48,168 bases of DNA from Methanosarcinaceae archaeon (GTDB taxonomy: Archaea; Halobacteriota; Methanosarcinia; Methanosarcinales; Methanosarcinaceae), in contig JAUWQD010000018.1 of the NCBI GenBank assembly GCA_030611265.1, positions 1 to 48,168 of the forward strand, read 5' to 3'. The notes below the pieces were generated by a model. That model was not told where the DNA came from. It searched no databases and saw nothing but the letters and a program-made list of their open reading frames with translations. A program made the position numbers and the translations under genes. Each line of letters starts with the position of its first letter. The stretch's first letter is position 1. This document shows positions 23,797 to 32,207 of this stretch, in pieces.

Positions 23797-24638
23797 GTCA
23801 TATTATTTACAGATTGATCGGTAAGCCCATTGACCGGAAAAAGAATTTTCTGGAACAGCCTCTTGAGCAGGCAAGAATGGGGGTGACTGTGGGGCAGTAT
23901 GTATCCATGGGGGTACTGATAGGTATACCTGTTGTATCAGTAACCCTTGTGCTCTATTTTGTATTCAGCAAGGCGTTGCTGTTTCTTATAATACCGTTAT
24001 ATATCCTGTTATTTTTTGCATATCCGTTCTGGAAAGTTTCAAACCGTGCTTCTGAAATTGAAAAGGAGCTCCCTCATGCCCTGAATTACATATCCACAAT
24101 GGTTGCTGTGGGTGTTAGTGCACCAAAAGTTTTTCAATCTCTTTCCATGGAATCGTCTTTTGGAGAAATACGAAAGGAATTTAATGATATATACAGGGAC
24201 ATCGAATTTTTCGGAGCCGACTTCAGCACTGCCCTGCTGCGGGCAGCGGCGAGAACCCCTTCCAGGAATCTTGCCAACACTTTTAATAATGTCATAGCCA
24301 TGCTTGCAGCCGGAAGTGATCTGAGTACGGTTCTGCGAAGTACCGCTGAGATGCACATCCGCCAGCATTACCGTAAACTTGACCGTGTTGTTGATAACCT
24401 GAGCCTGTTTGCTGAGATATACATAATCCTGGCAGTTTTTGTCCCTATTCTTTTTATGATAGCTTTTCCTGTGGTCGAAGTTATAACCAATTTCTTTGCA
24501 GGAGCATTCGGAACAGAACCCATACAGTTTGTAAACAAAGCCACGGTGGAAGCTGTGATCTATTTAATAATACCTACTGTCTCTGTTATATCCATAATTC
24601 TGTTAGATGCCATTATACCGGAGGATATGAAAGTATGA
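23793..24638 (+). CDS. Pilus platform membrane protein (TadB-like)
   Basis: A 281-residue member of the type II secretion F domain family. It has N-terminal hydrophobic segments (about 40-80), a cytoplasmic helical domain (LPHALNYISTMVAVGVSAPK, then FQSLSMESSFGEI), and C-terminal membrane helices (about 200-230 and 250-270). FlaJ-type proteins in archaella are about twice this length; here the platform is split in two genes, as in bacterial Tad pili. The start overlaps the ATPase stop by 4 nt. Confidence 0.88.
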   Translation: MSHIIYRLIGKPIDRKKNFLEQPLEQARMGVTVGQYVSMGVLIGIPVVSVTLVLYFVFSKALLFLIIPLYILLFFAYPFWKVSNRASEIEKELPHALNYISTMVAVGVSAPKVFQSLSMESSFGEIRKEFNDIYRDIEFFGADFSTALLRAAARTPSRNLANTFNNVIAMLAAGSDLSTVLRSTAEMHIRQHYRKLDRVVDNLSLFAEIYIILAVFVPILFMIAFPVVEVITNFFAGAFGTEPIQFVNKATVEAVIYLIIPTVSVISIILLDAIIPEDMKV

Positions 24639-25414
24639 ATAAAATGATCCCGGTTACTGCAGTTTGTCTGTGCAGTGCTTTTTGCCTCCTGTATCTTTTG
24701 GTATCAGGAAAGGTGTCAGGGGATGATTATGTATTTTTCATATTCCTCCTGCTTCTGCTGCCGCTTTCTTTGAAGGGGTTTCTGGATTACCGCCGGCTTT
24801 CCAGCAAGGAGAAGAATTACCCGATCTTTGTGCGTGACCTGACACTTAATATAAAAACCGGCATGGAGCCTGTAAAGGCAATCGTCATGCTTGAGGACAA
24901 CGACTACGGAGCACTGGGCGATGATGTGAAACTGCTGGCATCAAATCTTAAGCTTGGGGTGCCTATGGGCGAGGCGCTTGAGGTTATGGCACATAATACA
25001 AAATCCAGGAAGATCAAACGCACCATTTCTGTGATCTCGGGTGCTGTAAAAACCGGGGGAAAAATAGAAGAGGTGTTTACAATACTTTCTGCATATCTTC
25101 TCAATGACAGGGAGATGAAATCCGAGATCAATAGTAAACTTTTTATATATCAGCTTACATTTTTTATAATTTATCTTATATTTATAGCCATGAACTATTT
25201 TTTACTTAGCAACATTCTTCCCATGATGGGAAAAAGCGGCTTCCCTGTTGATGAGGATTTTTACGGAATGCTTATGTTCAGAAGCACAATGCTCCTTGGC
25301 GTATTCATGGGAATGGTAGCCGGCAAACTCACAAAAGGCTCAATAGCTGGCGGGGTGCCGAATATATTTTTGCTGGTAATTATCGGATGGGGATTGAACA
25401 GGGCAGTGATGTGA
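24635..25414 (+). CDS. Pilus platform membrane protein (TadC-like)
   Basis: A 259-residue relative of the preceding protein. It has membrane segments near 5-25 and 33-50, the F-domain helices VRDLTLNIKTGMEPVKAIVM, then ISVISGAVKTGGKIEEVF, and further membrane segments after 175. It overlaps the previous gene by ATGA. With it, it forms the inner-membrane platform on which the ATPase docks. It ends the pilus operon. Confidence 0.88.
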   Translation: MNKMIPVTAVCLCSAFCLLYLLVSGKVSGDDYVFFIFLLLLLPLSLKGFLDYRRLSSKEKNYPIFVRDLTLNIKTGMEPVKAIVMLEDNDYGALGDDVKLLASNLKLGVPMGEALEVMAHNTKSRKIKRTISVISGAVKTGGKIEEVFTILSAYLLNDREMKSEINSKLFIYQLTFFIIYLIFIAMNYFLLSNILPMMGKSGFPVDEDFYGMLMFRSTMLLGVFMGMVAGKLTKGSIAGGVPNIFLLVIIGWGLNRAVM

Positions 25415-25427
25415 CTGTTAAATTAAA

Positions 25428-25574
25428 CGTATTTGTAGCTGTGTTAAGATAGCTGCGCAAATGAGATTGTTCGATCTGAAACTAAAATCAATACAACGCC
25501 GAATAAGAAAGAGTGAGTAATCGCTCTTTCTTATTCGGCGATTGACTCGGCGTGAAAAACATCTAAAAAATATG
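25428..25574. mobile_element. MITE-like element, copy 2
   Basis: It shares with copy 1 (18473-18758) the left part GTATTTGTAGC and AGCTGCGCAAATGAGATT, the sequence CAATACAAC, and the right part GATTGACTCGGCGTGAAAAA. The ends are imperfectly complementary (CATCTAAAAAATATG at the right). The centre is a different and perfect 17-bp hairpin, so conserved flanks surround an exchanged core. Confidence 0.6.
25497..25540. terminator. Perfect 17-bp hairpin between converging genes
   Basis: CGCCGAATAAGAAAGAG (25497-25513) and CTCTTTCTTATTCGGCG (25524-25540) with a 10-nt loop. It lies between the pilus operon (plus strand) and guaAA (minus strand) and could end transcripts from both. It is also the core of the MITE-like element. 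Confidence 0.55.
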
Positions 25575-25592
25575 TTTTAAAAACTGCGCCCC

Positions 25593-26162
25593 TCAATACC
25601 CCTCACAAACCTCAAAAAAGTTCATGAACAGCTCTTCGCCTTTTTCCGTATGCGCAACCTCAGGGTGCCACTGCACACCATAGATCGGCTTTGTCGAATG
25701 GCGCATTGCTTCGATCTCGCAGATATCGGAGCGTGCGAGTTGGATAAATCCTTCCGGCATGACCGTGACCTCATCAGCGTGTGATGCCCAGACCGATGTT
25801 TTAGGACCAATGCCCCTCAGGATGTCGTCCTCGTCAATCACTTCGATCTCAACATCGGCGTATCCACCATGTTCGCCTGAACCAACCTCTCCGCCGAATG
25901 TTTTTGCAATAAGTTGATGCCCGAGGCATATTCCTAAAATAGGCACATCGATCTTTTCTATGTATTCAGAACCGATACCTGCGCGCTCCATTGTAGGGCC
26001 GCCGCTTAATATGAGTCCGTCCGGTTCCTCTGCCATGATATCTTCCACAGTAGACGTATTCGACACGATCCTTGTATCCATATCAAGATCGCGTACAGTC
26101 CGGTGGATCAAATGACAGAATTGTCCGTAGTTATTTATGACCAGTATCGTTAGTTCTCTCAT
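25593..26162 (-). CDS. guaAA: GMP synthase, glutamine amidotransferase subunit
   Basis: A 189-residue class I glutamine amidotransferase that supplies ammonia to convert XMP to GMP. Archaea encode this as a subunit separate from the ATP-pyrophosphatase. The catalytic triad is visible: Cys79 in GICLGHQ, His166 and Glu168 in WHPEV. ILSGGPT (about 51-57) forms the oxyanion region. The ATG at 26162 starts MRELTIL, the normal archaeal start; a 10-codon upstream extension is open but unlikely. The gene stands alone, and the partner subunit is elsewhere. Confidence 0.95.
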   Translation of the reverse strand: MRELTILVINNYGQFCHLIHRTVRDLDMDTRIVSNTSTVEDIMAEEPDGLILSGGPTMERAGIGSEYIEKIDVPILGICLGHQLIAKTFGGEVGSGEHGGYADVEIEVIDEDDILRGIGPKTSVWASHADEVTVMPEGFIQLARSDICEIEAMRHSTKPIYGVQWHPEVAHTEKGEELFMNFFEVCEGY

Positions 26163-26263
26163 AATAAGTCCCGCCTTTTTGGAAAAATGCATATGCCTCT
26201 GTGTGCAATAATAGAATGCAGGATAATGTATATAAAAATATTCAAACTTGCTTGCATCTGTTC

Positions 26264-26334
26264 ACCGCTGAGCACGCAGAGACCGCAGAGGTGCCACAAT
26301 ACCAACTCTCTGCGCCCTCTGCGTGCTCTGCGGT
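26264..26334. repeat. 71-bp inverted repeat element
   Basis: ACCGCTGAGCACGCAGAG (26264-26281) and CTCTGCGTGCTCTGCGGT (26317-26334) match 17 of 18 around an about 35-base centre. It is a short palindromic unit of the kind widely dispersed in bacterial and archaeal intergenic DNA. It lies between the divergent guaAA and aroA' promoters. Confidence 0.8.
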
Positions 26335-26398
26335 AAAAATTTGTTCCTAATTTGTTGAAATAACTGGAAAATTAGGCAGTGCCACACAACTAAATACC

Positions 26399-26438
26399 TT
26401 TAAATATCTTGACCATGCTACTATGTCACATAGTGACA
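26399..26438 (+). promoter_or_regulatory. Promoter and possible operator of aroA'-aroB'
   Basis: TTTAAATAT at 26399-26407 is the TATA element, with an expected start near 26428-26432. TGTCAC-ATA-GTGACA (26424-26438) is a perfect dyad centred on that start, and CACAG-CGAAC-CTGTG follows a few bases later. A repressor bound here would block initiation. The regulator is unknown; the sequence does not match the TGTACA boxes described for TrpY. Confidence 0.6.
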
Positions 26439-26510
26439 CAGCGAACCTGTGAAATAGACTAATCCAACAACTAACATTTACAACCATAAACCAACCGGAG
26501 AATAATAACA

Positions 26511-27308
26511 ATGGCAGAAATAGGAAAGAAGATCAGGATCGAACGAATAATGGACCGCGACAGCAGAAATATGGTAATCATGCCAATGGATCACGGAATG
26601 TCAGACGGACCAATCAAAGGACTCATCGACATCGCAGATACCGTGAACAAAGTAGCAGAAGGCGGCGCAAATGCCGTACTCATGCAAAAAGGTATGATCG
26701 CGCACGGTCACAGGGGATACGGACTCGATGTCGGATTGATAATCCACATGAGTGCATCAACAGCACTCGGACCGGACCCAAATGACAAGGTTCAGGTATG
26801 TACGGTGGATGAAGTTATCAAAATGGGTGCGGATGCCGTATCCATACATGTCAACATAGGCTCAGAGACAGAATCCGACCAACTCCAGAAACTTGGATAT
26901 GTTGCCGAGCAATGCAATGAATGGGGAGTACCGCTACTCTCAATGATGTACCCGCGTGGGAAGAATATCAAAAACCCGCACGACCCAGAACTTGTGGCAC
27001 ACGTTGCAAGGATTGGTGCAGAACTCGGTTCTGACATCATCAAGACCTTGTACACCGGAGACCCGGACTCGTTCAGAAACGTAGTAAACGGCTGCCCGGT
27101 GCCAATCGTCATCGCAGGCGGACCAAAGACCAACACTGACAAGGAGTTCCTTGAAATGATACAGGGCGCAATGGAAGGCGGAGCACGCGGTGTTGCAATT
27201 GGAAGAAACGTGTTCCAGCATGCCGATCCTGTCAAGATGACAAAAGCGATAACACAGATCGTGCACAAGAACACGTCAATCGAAGAAGCGCTTGAAACAC
27301 TCAAATAA
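26511..27308 (+). CDS. aroA': 2-amino-3,7-dideoxy-D-threo-hept-6-ulosonate synthase
   Basis: A 265-residue class I aldolase, the first enzyme of the archaeal dehydroquinate route. It joins a 6-deoxy-5-ketofructose phosphate derivative with aspartate semialdehyde. The family's residues are visible: MPMDHG with Asp27 near the start, the Schiff-base lysine in [10 protein letters not shown] (Lys178), and GGPK near 203-206 for phosphate binding. The ATG at 26511 is preceded by CGGAGAA. It replaces DAHP synthase in most methanogens. aroB' follows after 83 nt. Confidence 0.95.
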   Translation: MAEIGKKIRIERIMDRDSRNMVIMPMDHGMSDGPIKGLIDIADTVNKVAEGGANAVLMQKGMIAHGHRGYGLDVGLIIHMSASTALGPDPNDKVQVCTVDEVIKMGADAVSIHVNIGSETESDQLQKLGYVAEQCNEWGVPLLSMMYPRGKNIKNPHDPELVAHVARIGAELGSDIIKTLYTGDPDSFRNVVNGCPVPIVIAGGPKTNTDKEFLEMIQGAMEGGARGVAIGRNVFQHADPVKMTKAITQIVHKNTSIEEALETLK

Positions 27309-27391
27309 TGCAGATTTGATCAGGTAACTAAACAAACTGCATCACGCATAATAGAAAGAATCAAATCAGTTGACTTGGAATTTGTGATAAT

Positions 27392-28534
27392 ATGAAAGAC
27401 AAAATCGTATGGATAAAGGCCGATGAAGGCGACTGGGACGAACGTAAAGGAAGAATCACAACAGGTCTGGAATCGGGTGCAGAATGCGTACTGGTCAATG
27501 CAGATGATGTGGAAAAGGTTCGCGAACTTGGCGACATCAAAGTTGCGGCATTTTCCTTTGACGACACGTCCGGTGCAGACATCGTGGTTGTCGGAAAAGG
27601 CGGAGAAGGTGATGGAACAAAGCCCATGCCACCTGACTTTGTCGGTTCGCTGGACATCGCGACCGCAGCCAATCTTGTGGATAAAGGCGTAAAGGTCGCA
27701 GGGTATGTGGTAATTCGAAACAAAGGTTACGAAGAGTTGGCGGTCGAACTCGGGAAAGTGTGCGATTACATAATCACTATCGGGACCGATTGGCAGATCA
27801 TTCCGCTTGAGAACCTTATTGCAAACCTTCAGGATAAGGATGTCAGTATCATCTCAGGAGTCCAGACCTCTGAAGAGGCAAAACTGGCACTCGAAACAAT
27901 GGAACACGGCTCTGACGGCGTACTTCTTGATTCAGACGACCCGAACCAGATCAAGCGCACGGTATCGATCGCGGAGCAGTCCGGTGTTGAAGGAGTGGAA
28001 CTTGCAGCGGCAACTGTTACAAAAGTCGAAGCAGTAGGTATGGGTGACCGTGTATGTGTGGATACCTGCAACCTGATGGTAAGAGGTGAGGGGATGCTTG
28101 TGGGTTCACAATCGAACGGCATGTTCCTAGTACATTCCGAATCCGAAGAAAGTCCTTACGTAGCATCAAGACCATTCAGGGTAAATGCCGGTGCTGTACA
28201 CGCTTACGTGCGTGTCGGTGAAAAGACCAGATACCTATCCGAACTTGAATCAGGTGACGAGGTCACCATCGTAGATTCAGAAGGTAACCAAAGAACAGGC
28301 ATTGTCGGGCGTGTGAAGATCGAGCGAAGACCTTTGATGCTTGTCGAGGCTGAGGTGGAAGGAACGATCATCAAGACCATCCTGCAGAATGCAGAGACCA
28401 TCAAACTGGTAGGAAAAGATGGAAAACCGATATCAGTTGCAGATATTAAAGAAGGCGACGAGGTTATGGTTCACTTTGAAGACACTGCACGGCATTTCGG
28501 GATGAAGGTCGAAGAGACTATCATCGAGAAATGA
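27392..28534 (+). CDS. aroB': 3-dehydroquinate synthase, archaeal type (type II)
   Basis: A 380-residue NAD-dependent enzyme that deaminates and cyclises the product of AroA' to 3-dehydroquinate. It starts MKDKIVWIKADEGDWDERKG, the conserved opening of the family, and has GMLVGSQSNGMFLVHSES near 230-248 and the C-terminal strand-rich domain (MLVEAEVEG, then GDEVMVH). The length is typical. With aroA' it forms one operon; the next genes, aroD-aroE-tyrA, appear to have their own promoter. Confidence 0.95.
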   Translation: MKDKIVWIKADEGDWDERKGRITTGLESGAECVLVNADDVEKVRELGDIKVAAFSFDDTSGADIVVVGKGGEGDGTKPMPPDFVGSLDIATAANLVDKGVKVAGYVVIRNKGYEELAVELGKVCDYIITIGTDWQIIPLENLIANLQDKDVSIISGVQTSEEAKLALETMEHGSDGVLLDSDDPNQIKRTVSIAEQSGVEGVELAAATVTKVEAVGMGDRVCVDTCNLMVRGEGMLVGSQSNGMFLVHSESEESPYVASRPFRVNAGAVHAYVRVGEKTRYLSELESGDEVTIVDSEGNQRTGIVGRVKIERRPLMLVEAEVEGTIIKTILQNAETIKLVGKDGKPISVADIKEGDEVMVHFEDTARHFGMKVEETIIEK

Positions 28535-28553
28535 GCATAAACAATAACGAATT

Positions 28554-28706
28554 AACCGCAGATAAATGCAAATACACTCACCTGCTACCGCAGTTGAGTG
28601 CCTGCCACCCGATGGGTAGCAGGTAACGCAGATACGCTACGCGTCGGTTTGTGTTTCAGATGTGGTGCACTTTAAGTTGCACCCACATCTGCGTTTATCT
28701 GCGGTT
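28554..28706. mobile_element. MITE-like element of the hsdS-hairpin family
   Basis: The terminal inverted repeats AACCGCAGATAAATGCA (28554-28570) and TGCGTTTATCTGCGGTT (28690-28706) enclose about 120 bases with two more stems (CTGCTACC/GGTAGCAG and GGTGCA-CTTTAAGT-TGCACC). The internal AACGCAGATACGCTACGCG (28625-28643) is identical to the sequence that abuts the hsdS tails at 6,365 and 7,153. It shows the hairpin repeat exists independently of hsdS. Confidence 0.75.
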
Positions 28707-28735
28707 CATTTTTCATTTAAACGAAAGTGATGAAG

Positions 28736-28745
28736 ATATAAATAT
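28736..28745 (+). promoter_or_regulatory. TATA box of aroD, leaderless placement
   Basis: GATATAAATATC spans this site, centred about 26 bases before the ATG at 28766. A transcript starting at the usual distance would begin at the start codon, so aroD is probably translated from a leaderless mRNA. The box lies just outside the repeat element. Confidence 0.55.
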
Positions 28746-28765
28746 CATTATTTAATGTGATTTCC

Positions 28766-29470
28766 ATGGTTAAGATCGGCACATTCGACCTTGAAAAAAG
28801 AGCCGCAGTCGTTGCGGCTATCAGCGAAACCCCCATCGAGACCGCAAGGTCTGCAAAAATGCTTGGTGCGGATATTCTTGAAATTCGATTTGACCTGCTC
28901 AATATAACAAATCCGCATGATGCGAAAAAACTGGTAAATGATATCAAATCAGCCACGAACCTGCCATGTATTGCAACCAATAGGTTACAATCCGAAGGCG
29001 GCAAATGGTCAGGTACAGAAGAAGACAGGATAGGATTGCTTATTGAGATTCTTGAACAGGTTGATGCAGTGGATATTGAATTTTCAGCGGACGAAGATGT
29101 ACGCGATCTGGTCGTACAGAACGCAAAAAACGCTGGCAAAACTGTGATCGTGTCTTCGCATGATTTTAACAAAACGCCTGTGGTAGACCTGATGAGGAAA
29201 ACACTTGACGATTGCTTCAATGCAGGTGCAAACATCGCAAAACTGGCAGTAATGCCAAAATCTATGCAGGACGTGCTGAATTTGTTGCAGGTCACACATG
29301 ATTCAAAAGCACCTGTGTGTACAATATCCATGGGTGACCTTGGCAAGCACTCAAGAATTGTCGCCTCCTGCTACGGTTCCGTACTAACATACGGCTCTGT
29401 GGGGGATGCAGTCGCACCCGGACAACTGCGTGTCGATGAACTGAAAACCGCTCTGGAGATGCTCTTATGA
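28766..29470 (+). CDS. aroD: 3-dehydroquinate dehydratase, type I
   Basis: A 234-residue class I dehydratase that turns 3-dehydroquinate into 3-dehydroshikimate through a Schiff base. Catalytic His132 is in SSHDFNKTP and Lys159 in NIAKLAVMP; the N-terminal EIRFDLL is the substrate-binding strand. A GTG three codons earlier (28757) is open, but the ATG at 28766 fits the TATA spacing and family length. Its stop overlaps the aroE start by ATGA. Confidence 0.95.
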   Translation: MVKIGTFDLEKRAAVVAAISETPIETARSAKMLGADILEIRFDLLNITNPHDAKKLVNDIKSATNLPCIATNRLQSEGGKWSGTEEDRIGLLIEILEQVDAVDIEFSADEDVRDLVVQNAKNAGKTVIVSSHDFNKTPVVDLMRKTLDDCFNAGANIAKLAVMPKSMQDVLNLLQVTHDSKAPVCTISMGDLGKHSRIVASCYGSVLTYGSVGDAVAPGQLRVDELKTALEMLL

Positions 29471-30288
29471 AGACCGTTTTCGCAGTATTTGGCGACCCGA
29501 TAGAACATTCTATGTCACCAAAAATGCACAATGCCGCATTCTCAGATTTGGGAATGGATTGTGAGTACCACGCATTCAGAGTCAGTCAAGATTCACTCCG
29601 TGATGCCCTCATAGGTGCAAAAGCCATGGGTTTTGGAGGAGTAAATCTCACAGTTCCCCTCAAGGAAGAAGTACTGAACATCGTTGATGCTGACCCCCTG
29701 GCTGCCAGAATAGGTGCAGTGAATACCGTGGATCTCAAAGACGGTATGCGAGGGTACAATACTGACGGCATCGGTGCAAAACGAGCGCTTGCTGACGCGG
29801 GCGTGGATGTTTCAGGTGCAAGAGTGCTTATTGTAGGCGCAGGCGGCGCGGCGCGGGCGATTGGATTCCAGTTTGCGAACGATGGTGCCAATATTACGAT
29901 TGCAAACCGCACCGAGAAACGCGCCCATGACCTTGCGCGTGATGTTAGCAGTGTCGGTACGGCGCAGGGCACAGGACTGGATGATCTGAAAGACCTTATT
30001 GCGAAGACAGACATCCTTGTAAATACCACAACCGTGGGAATGCACCCCAATACCGACCAGACGATTGCAACTGCAGATGATATGCATCCTGACCTCACGG
30101 TGTTCGATATCGTTTACAACCCGCTTGAAACACGACTGCTCAAGGAAGCAAAGGCTGCAGGTGCGACTGCCGTGAACGGGGTTATGATGCTTGTACATCA
30201 GGGTGCTGAAGCATTTCGAATATGGAACAATGTGGAACCTCCTGTCGATGTTATGAAAAATGCGGTTCTTGAAGCATTGGGGGCATAA
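29467..30288 (+). CDS. aroE: Shikimate dehydrogenase
   Basis: A 273-residue NADP-dependent reductase for dehydroshikimate. Visible features are the substrate site EHSMSPKMHN (13-22), catalytic Lys67 in NLTVPLKEEV and Asp100 in YNTDGIG, the dinucleotide fold GAGGAARAI (about 125-133) and NRTEKRA for the NADP phosphate. Length and order are normal. It is translationally coupled to aroD and followed after 5 nt by tyrA. Confidence 0.96.
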   Translation: MKTVFAVFGDPIEHSMSPKMHNAAFSDLGMDCEYHAFRVSQDSLRDALIGAKAMGFGGVNLTVPLKEEVLNIVDADPLAARIGAVNTVDLKDGMRGYNTDGIGAKRALADAGVDVSGARVLIVGAGGAARAIGFQFANDGANITIANRTEKRAHDLARDVSSVGTAQGTGLDDLKDLIAKTDILVNTTTVGMHPNTDQTIATADDMHPDLTVFDIVYNPLETRLLKEAKAAGATAVNGVMMLVHQGAEAFRIWNNVEPPVDVMKNAVLEALGA

Positions 30289-30293
30289 AGACC

Positions 30294-31607
30294 ATGAAAA
30301 TGCTGATAATCGGCGGCACAGGTGAGATGGGGCAGTGGTTCACCCGATTTTCCAAAGAACATGGTTATGAAGTCGTTGTATGGGGTAGCAGCCGCCGTGT
30401 TGATGTAGCAGAGAGCATGGGTGTTGAATTCGCATCCGACCTTGATCATGCAATTGGTGATGGCGACATCGTAGTTGTATCGGTACCGATCGACATTACT
30501 GAAAAAGTGATCGCAGAAACTGCCCCAAAAATGAAAGACGGCAGTCTGCTTATGGATATCACATCCCTGAAGGCAAAGCCCATCGAGGCAATGAAGAAAC
30601 ACGCACCTGCGGGTGTTGAAATTCTTGGAACACACCCCATGTTCGGACCATCCATACCAAGCCTGCACGGTCAGATCGTTATTATGACACCTGTTGAAGG
30701 GCGATGCGACAAATGGTTCCCGATCATTCGCGCTCTTTTTGAGAATAACGGCGCACACATAGAGGTCATTGATGCAAAAGAGCATGACAGGTTTGTATCT
30801 GTTGTACAGGGGCTTACGCATTTTGCATATATCACCATAGGAACAACATTCAAGCGGCTTGATTTTGATGTTAATGAATCACGAAGGTTCATGAGTCCGG
30901 TGTATGAGATCATGGTGGATTTCGTTGGCAGGATACTGGGGCAGAACCCTTACCTCTATGCGCTTATCCAGATGGAGAATCCAGAGGTTCTGAAAGTTCA
31001 TGAGGCATTCAAAGAAGAATGTATGAGCGTATCCGATATGGTAAAACAGCATGACGTAGAAGGATTTTCCAAGAAGATGAAGGATGCTGCAGTTCATTTT
31101 GGAGATACGGCTTTGGCGCTGCATCGTTCTGACAACCTGATAAATTCAAAGATACATGAATTTGACGAACTTGTCGATTCGATCGGAAACGAACGCGGAC
31201 TTGAACATATATACTCGGGAGTTACGCATGTCGGTGTTATCAAAAAGGTCACGCCAAGAGAAGTTATACTTTTAAAGAACGGCAAAGGCATCTCACTAAA
31301 GATAGAGAATGTGCGTCTGTTGTCCGATCATGAACTTATTGAGTGGAAAATTGATGAATTGGCACACTCAAATAGGGATATTTCCGTGCTTATTCCAGTC
31401 GGTGCCGACCCGGAGATACTGCTTGGTGTGATTACAAATGATAAGAGAATCGTCTCTGCAAGTATCATTGACACATACACAGGAATTGATACAAAACGGC
31501 TGAGTGTGACCTGCCGCATCACGATAATCGGGGACAGTAAGCCTGCCGAGGTGCAGGACGACATCCAGAAATTGCTGGTCGGACTTGGGTGTGAATTGAG
31601 GGGTTAA
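30294..31607 (+). CDS. tyrA: Prephenate dehydrogenase with a C-terminal regulatory domain
   Basis: A 437-residue NAD-dependent enzyme making 4-hydroxyphenylpyruvate for tyrosine. GGTGEMG (7-13) is the nucleotide-binding loop, THPMFGPS (about 113-120) and QGLTHF (about 170-175) are the substrate-binding motifs. The core ends near 275; residues about 280-365 form a linker domain, and about 370-437 resemble an ACT-type effector domain (DISVLIPVGADPEILLGVIT, then CRITIIGDSKPAEVQDDIQK). Most archaeal TyrA proteins are shorter, so the added domains may mediate tyrosine feedback. It ends the aromatic operon. Confidence 0.92.
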   Translation: MKMLIIGGTGEMGQWFTRFSKEHGYEVVVWGSSRRVDVAESMGVEFASDLDHAIGDGDIVVVSVPIDITEKVIAETAPKMKDGSLLMDITSLKAKPIEAMKKHAPAGVEILGTHPMFGPSIPSLHGQIVIMTPVEGRCDKWFPIIRALFENNGAHIEVIDAKEHDRFVSVVQGLTHFAYITIGTTFKRLDFDVNESRRFMSPVYEIMVDFVGRILGQNPYLYALIQMENPEVLKVHEAFKEECMSVSDMVKQHDVEGFSKKMKDAAVHFGDTALALHRSDNLINSKIHEFDELVDSIGNERGLEHIYSGVTHVGVIKKVTPREVILLKNGKGISLKIENVRLLSDHELIEWKIDELAHSNRDISVLIPVGADPEILLGVITNDKRIVSASIIDTYTGIDTKRLSVTCRITIIGDSKPAEVQDDIQKLLVGLGCELRG

Positions 31608-31921
31608 AACCGAACAAATGCCGACGCAAAACGCGCGTTAGCGCGGCGTATTCCGAATATTATAATCAAATATATGTGACAATAATGCAAATACACTTTA
31701 AGTCAACATATTGAAAATTACTGGAAAATGGAAAGGTTTCGGCTTTGTGCTAAAAGTAAAATTATGCCCCGACTTTCTACACAGGCTTCTTACTTTTTAC
31801 ATGTGAGCGATTTTTTTATACAAAACCGTGATAACACAAACTATATATTTTATAACTTGACTAATAATATTTATTTATATAAGTATTGTTGCTGAATATA
31901 AAAAATAAAGGGGGTGAAAAA
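31608..31921. other. Intergenic region after tyrA
   Basis: A small GC-rich stem CGCGC-GTTA-GCGCG (31632-31645) could end the tyrA transcript. The rest is AT-rich without genes, until a TATA-like TTATTTATATAAG (31869-31881) that serves the 31922 ORF. Confidence 0.5.
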
Positions 31922-32077
31922 TTGACAAGCAAAGCAGAACAAGGTGGGTTATTAGGAATTGCGATGCTACTTTTTCCAGCAGGCATCTCATTGGTAACTG
32001 CTGGAAACAATAGTGGTGGTGGCATATTAGTTATAGCAGGGATAGCTGTTATAGTAATTAGAGAATTTAGAAAATAA
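31922..32077 (+). CDS. Small membrane protein, 51 residues
   Basis: A TTG start at 31922 follows GGGGGTGA at ideal spacing; an upstream TTG at 31886 lacks a site. The peptide has two hydrophobic segments (GGLLGIAMLLFPAGISLVTA and GGGILVIAGIAVIVI) joined by GNNS, ending REFRK. It is a likely two-helix membrane peptide of unknown function. It opens an AT-rich islet of unrecognised genes between tyrA and tpiA. Confidence 0.55.
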   Translation: MTSKAEQGGLLGIAMLLFPAGISLVTAGNNSGGGILVIAGIAVIVIREFRK

Positions 32078-32101
32078 AGCAGTGAATTCGATATATAGGT
32101 G

Positions 32102-32121
32102 CCCCCGAATTCATTCGGGGG
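32102..32121 (+). terminator. Hairpin after the small membrane ORF
   Basis: CCCCCGAA (32102-32109) and TTCGGGGG (32114-32121) with a TTCA loop, 24 nt after the stop. It is a strong stem but without a following T-run. Confidence 0.5.
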
Positions 32122-32207
32122 TGGCGCGAACGGGGCTTTGAGATGGTAGGTTCATGTTCGGAAAGGATATTGGTATATTAACAAAAAATTAAAATTGATG
32201 TGATCGA

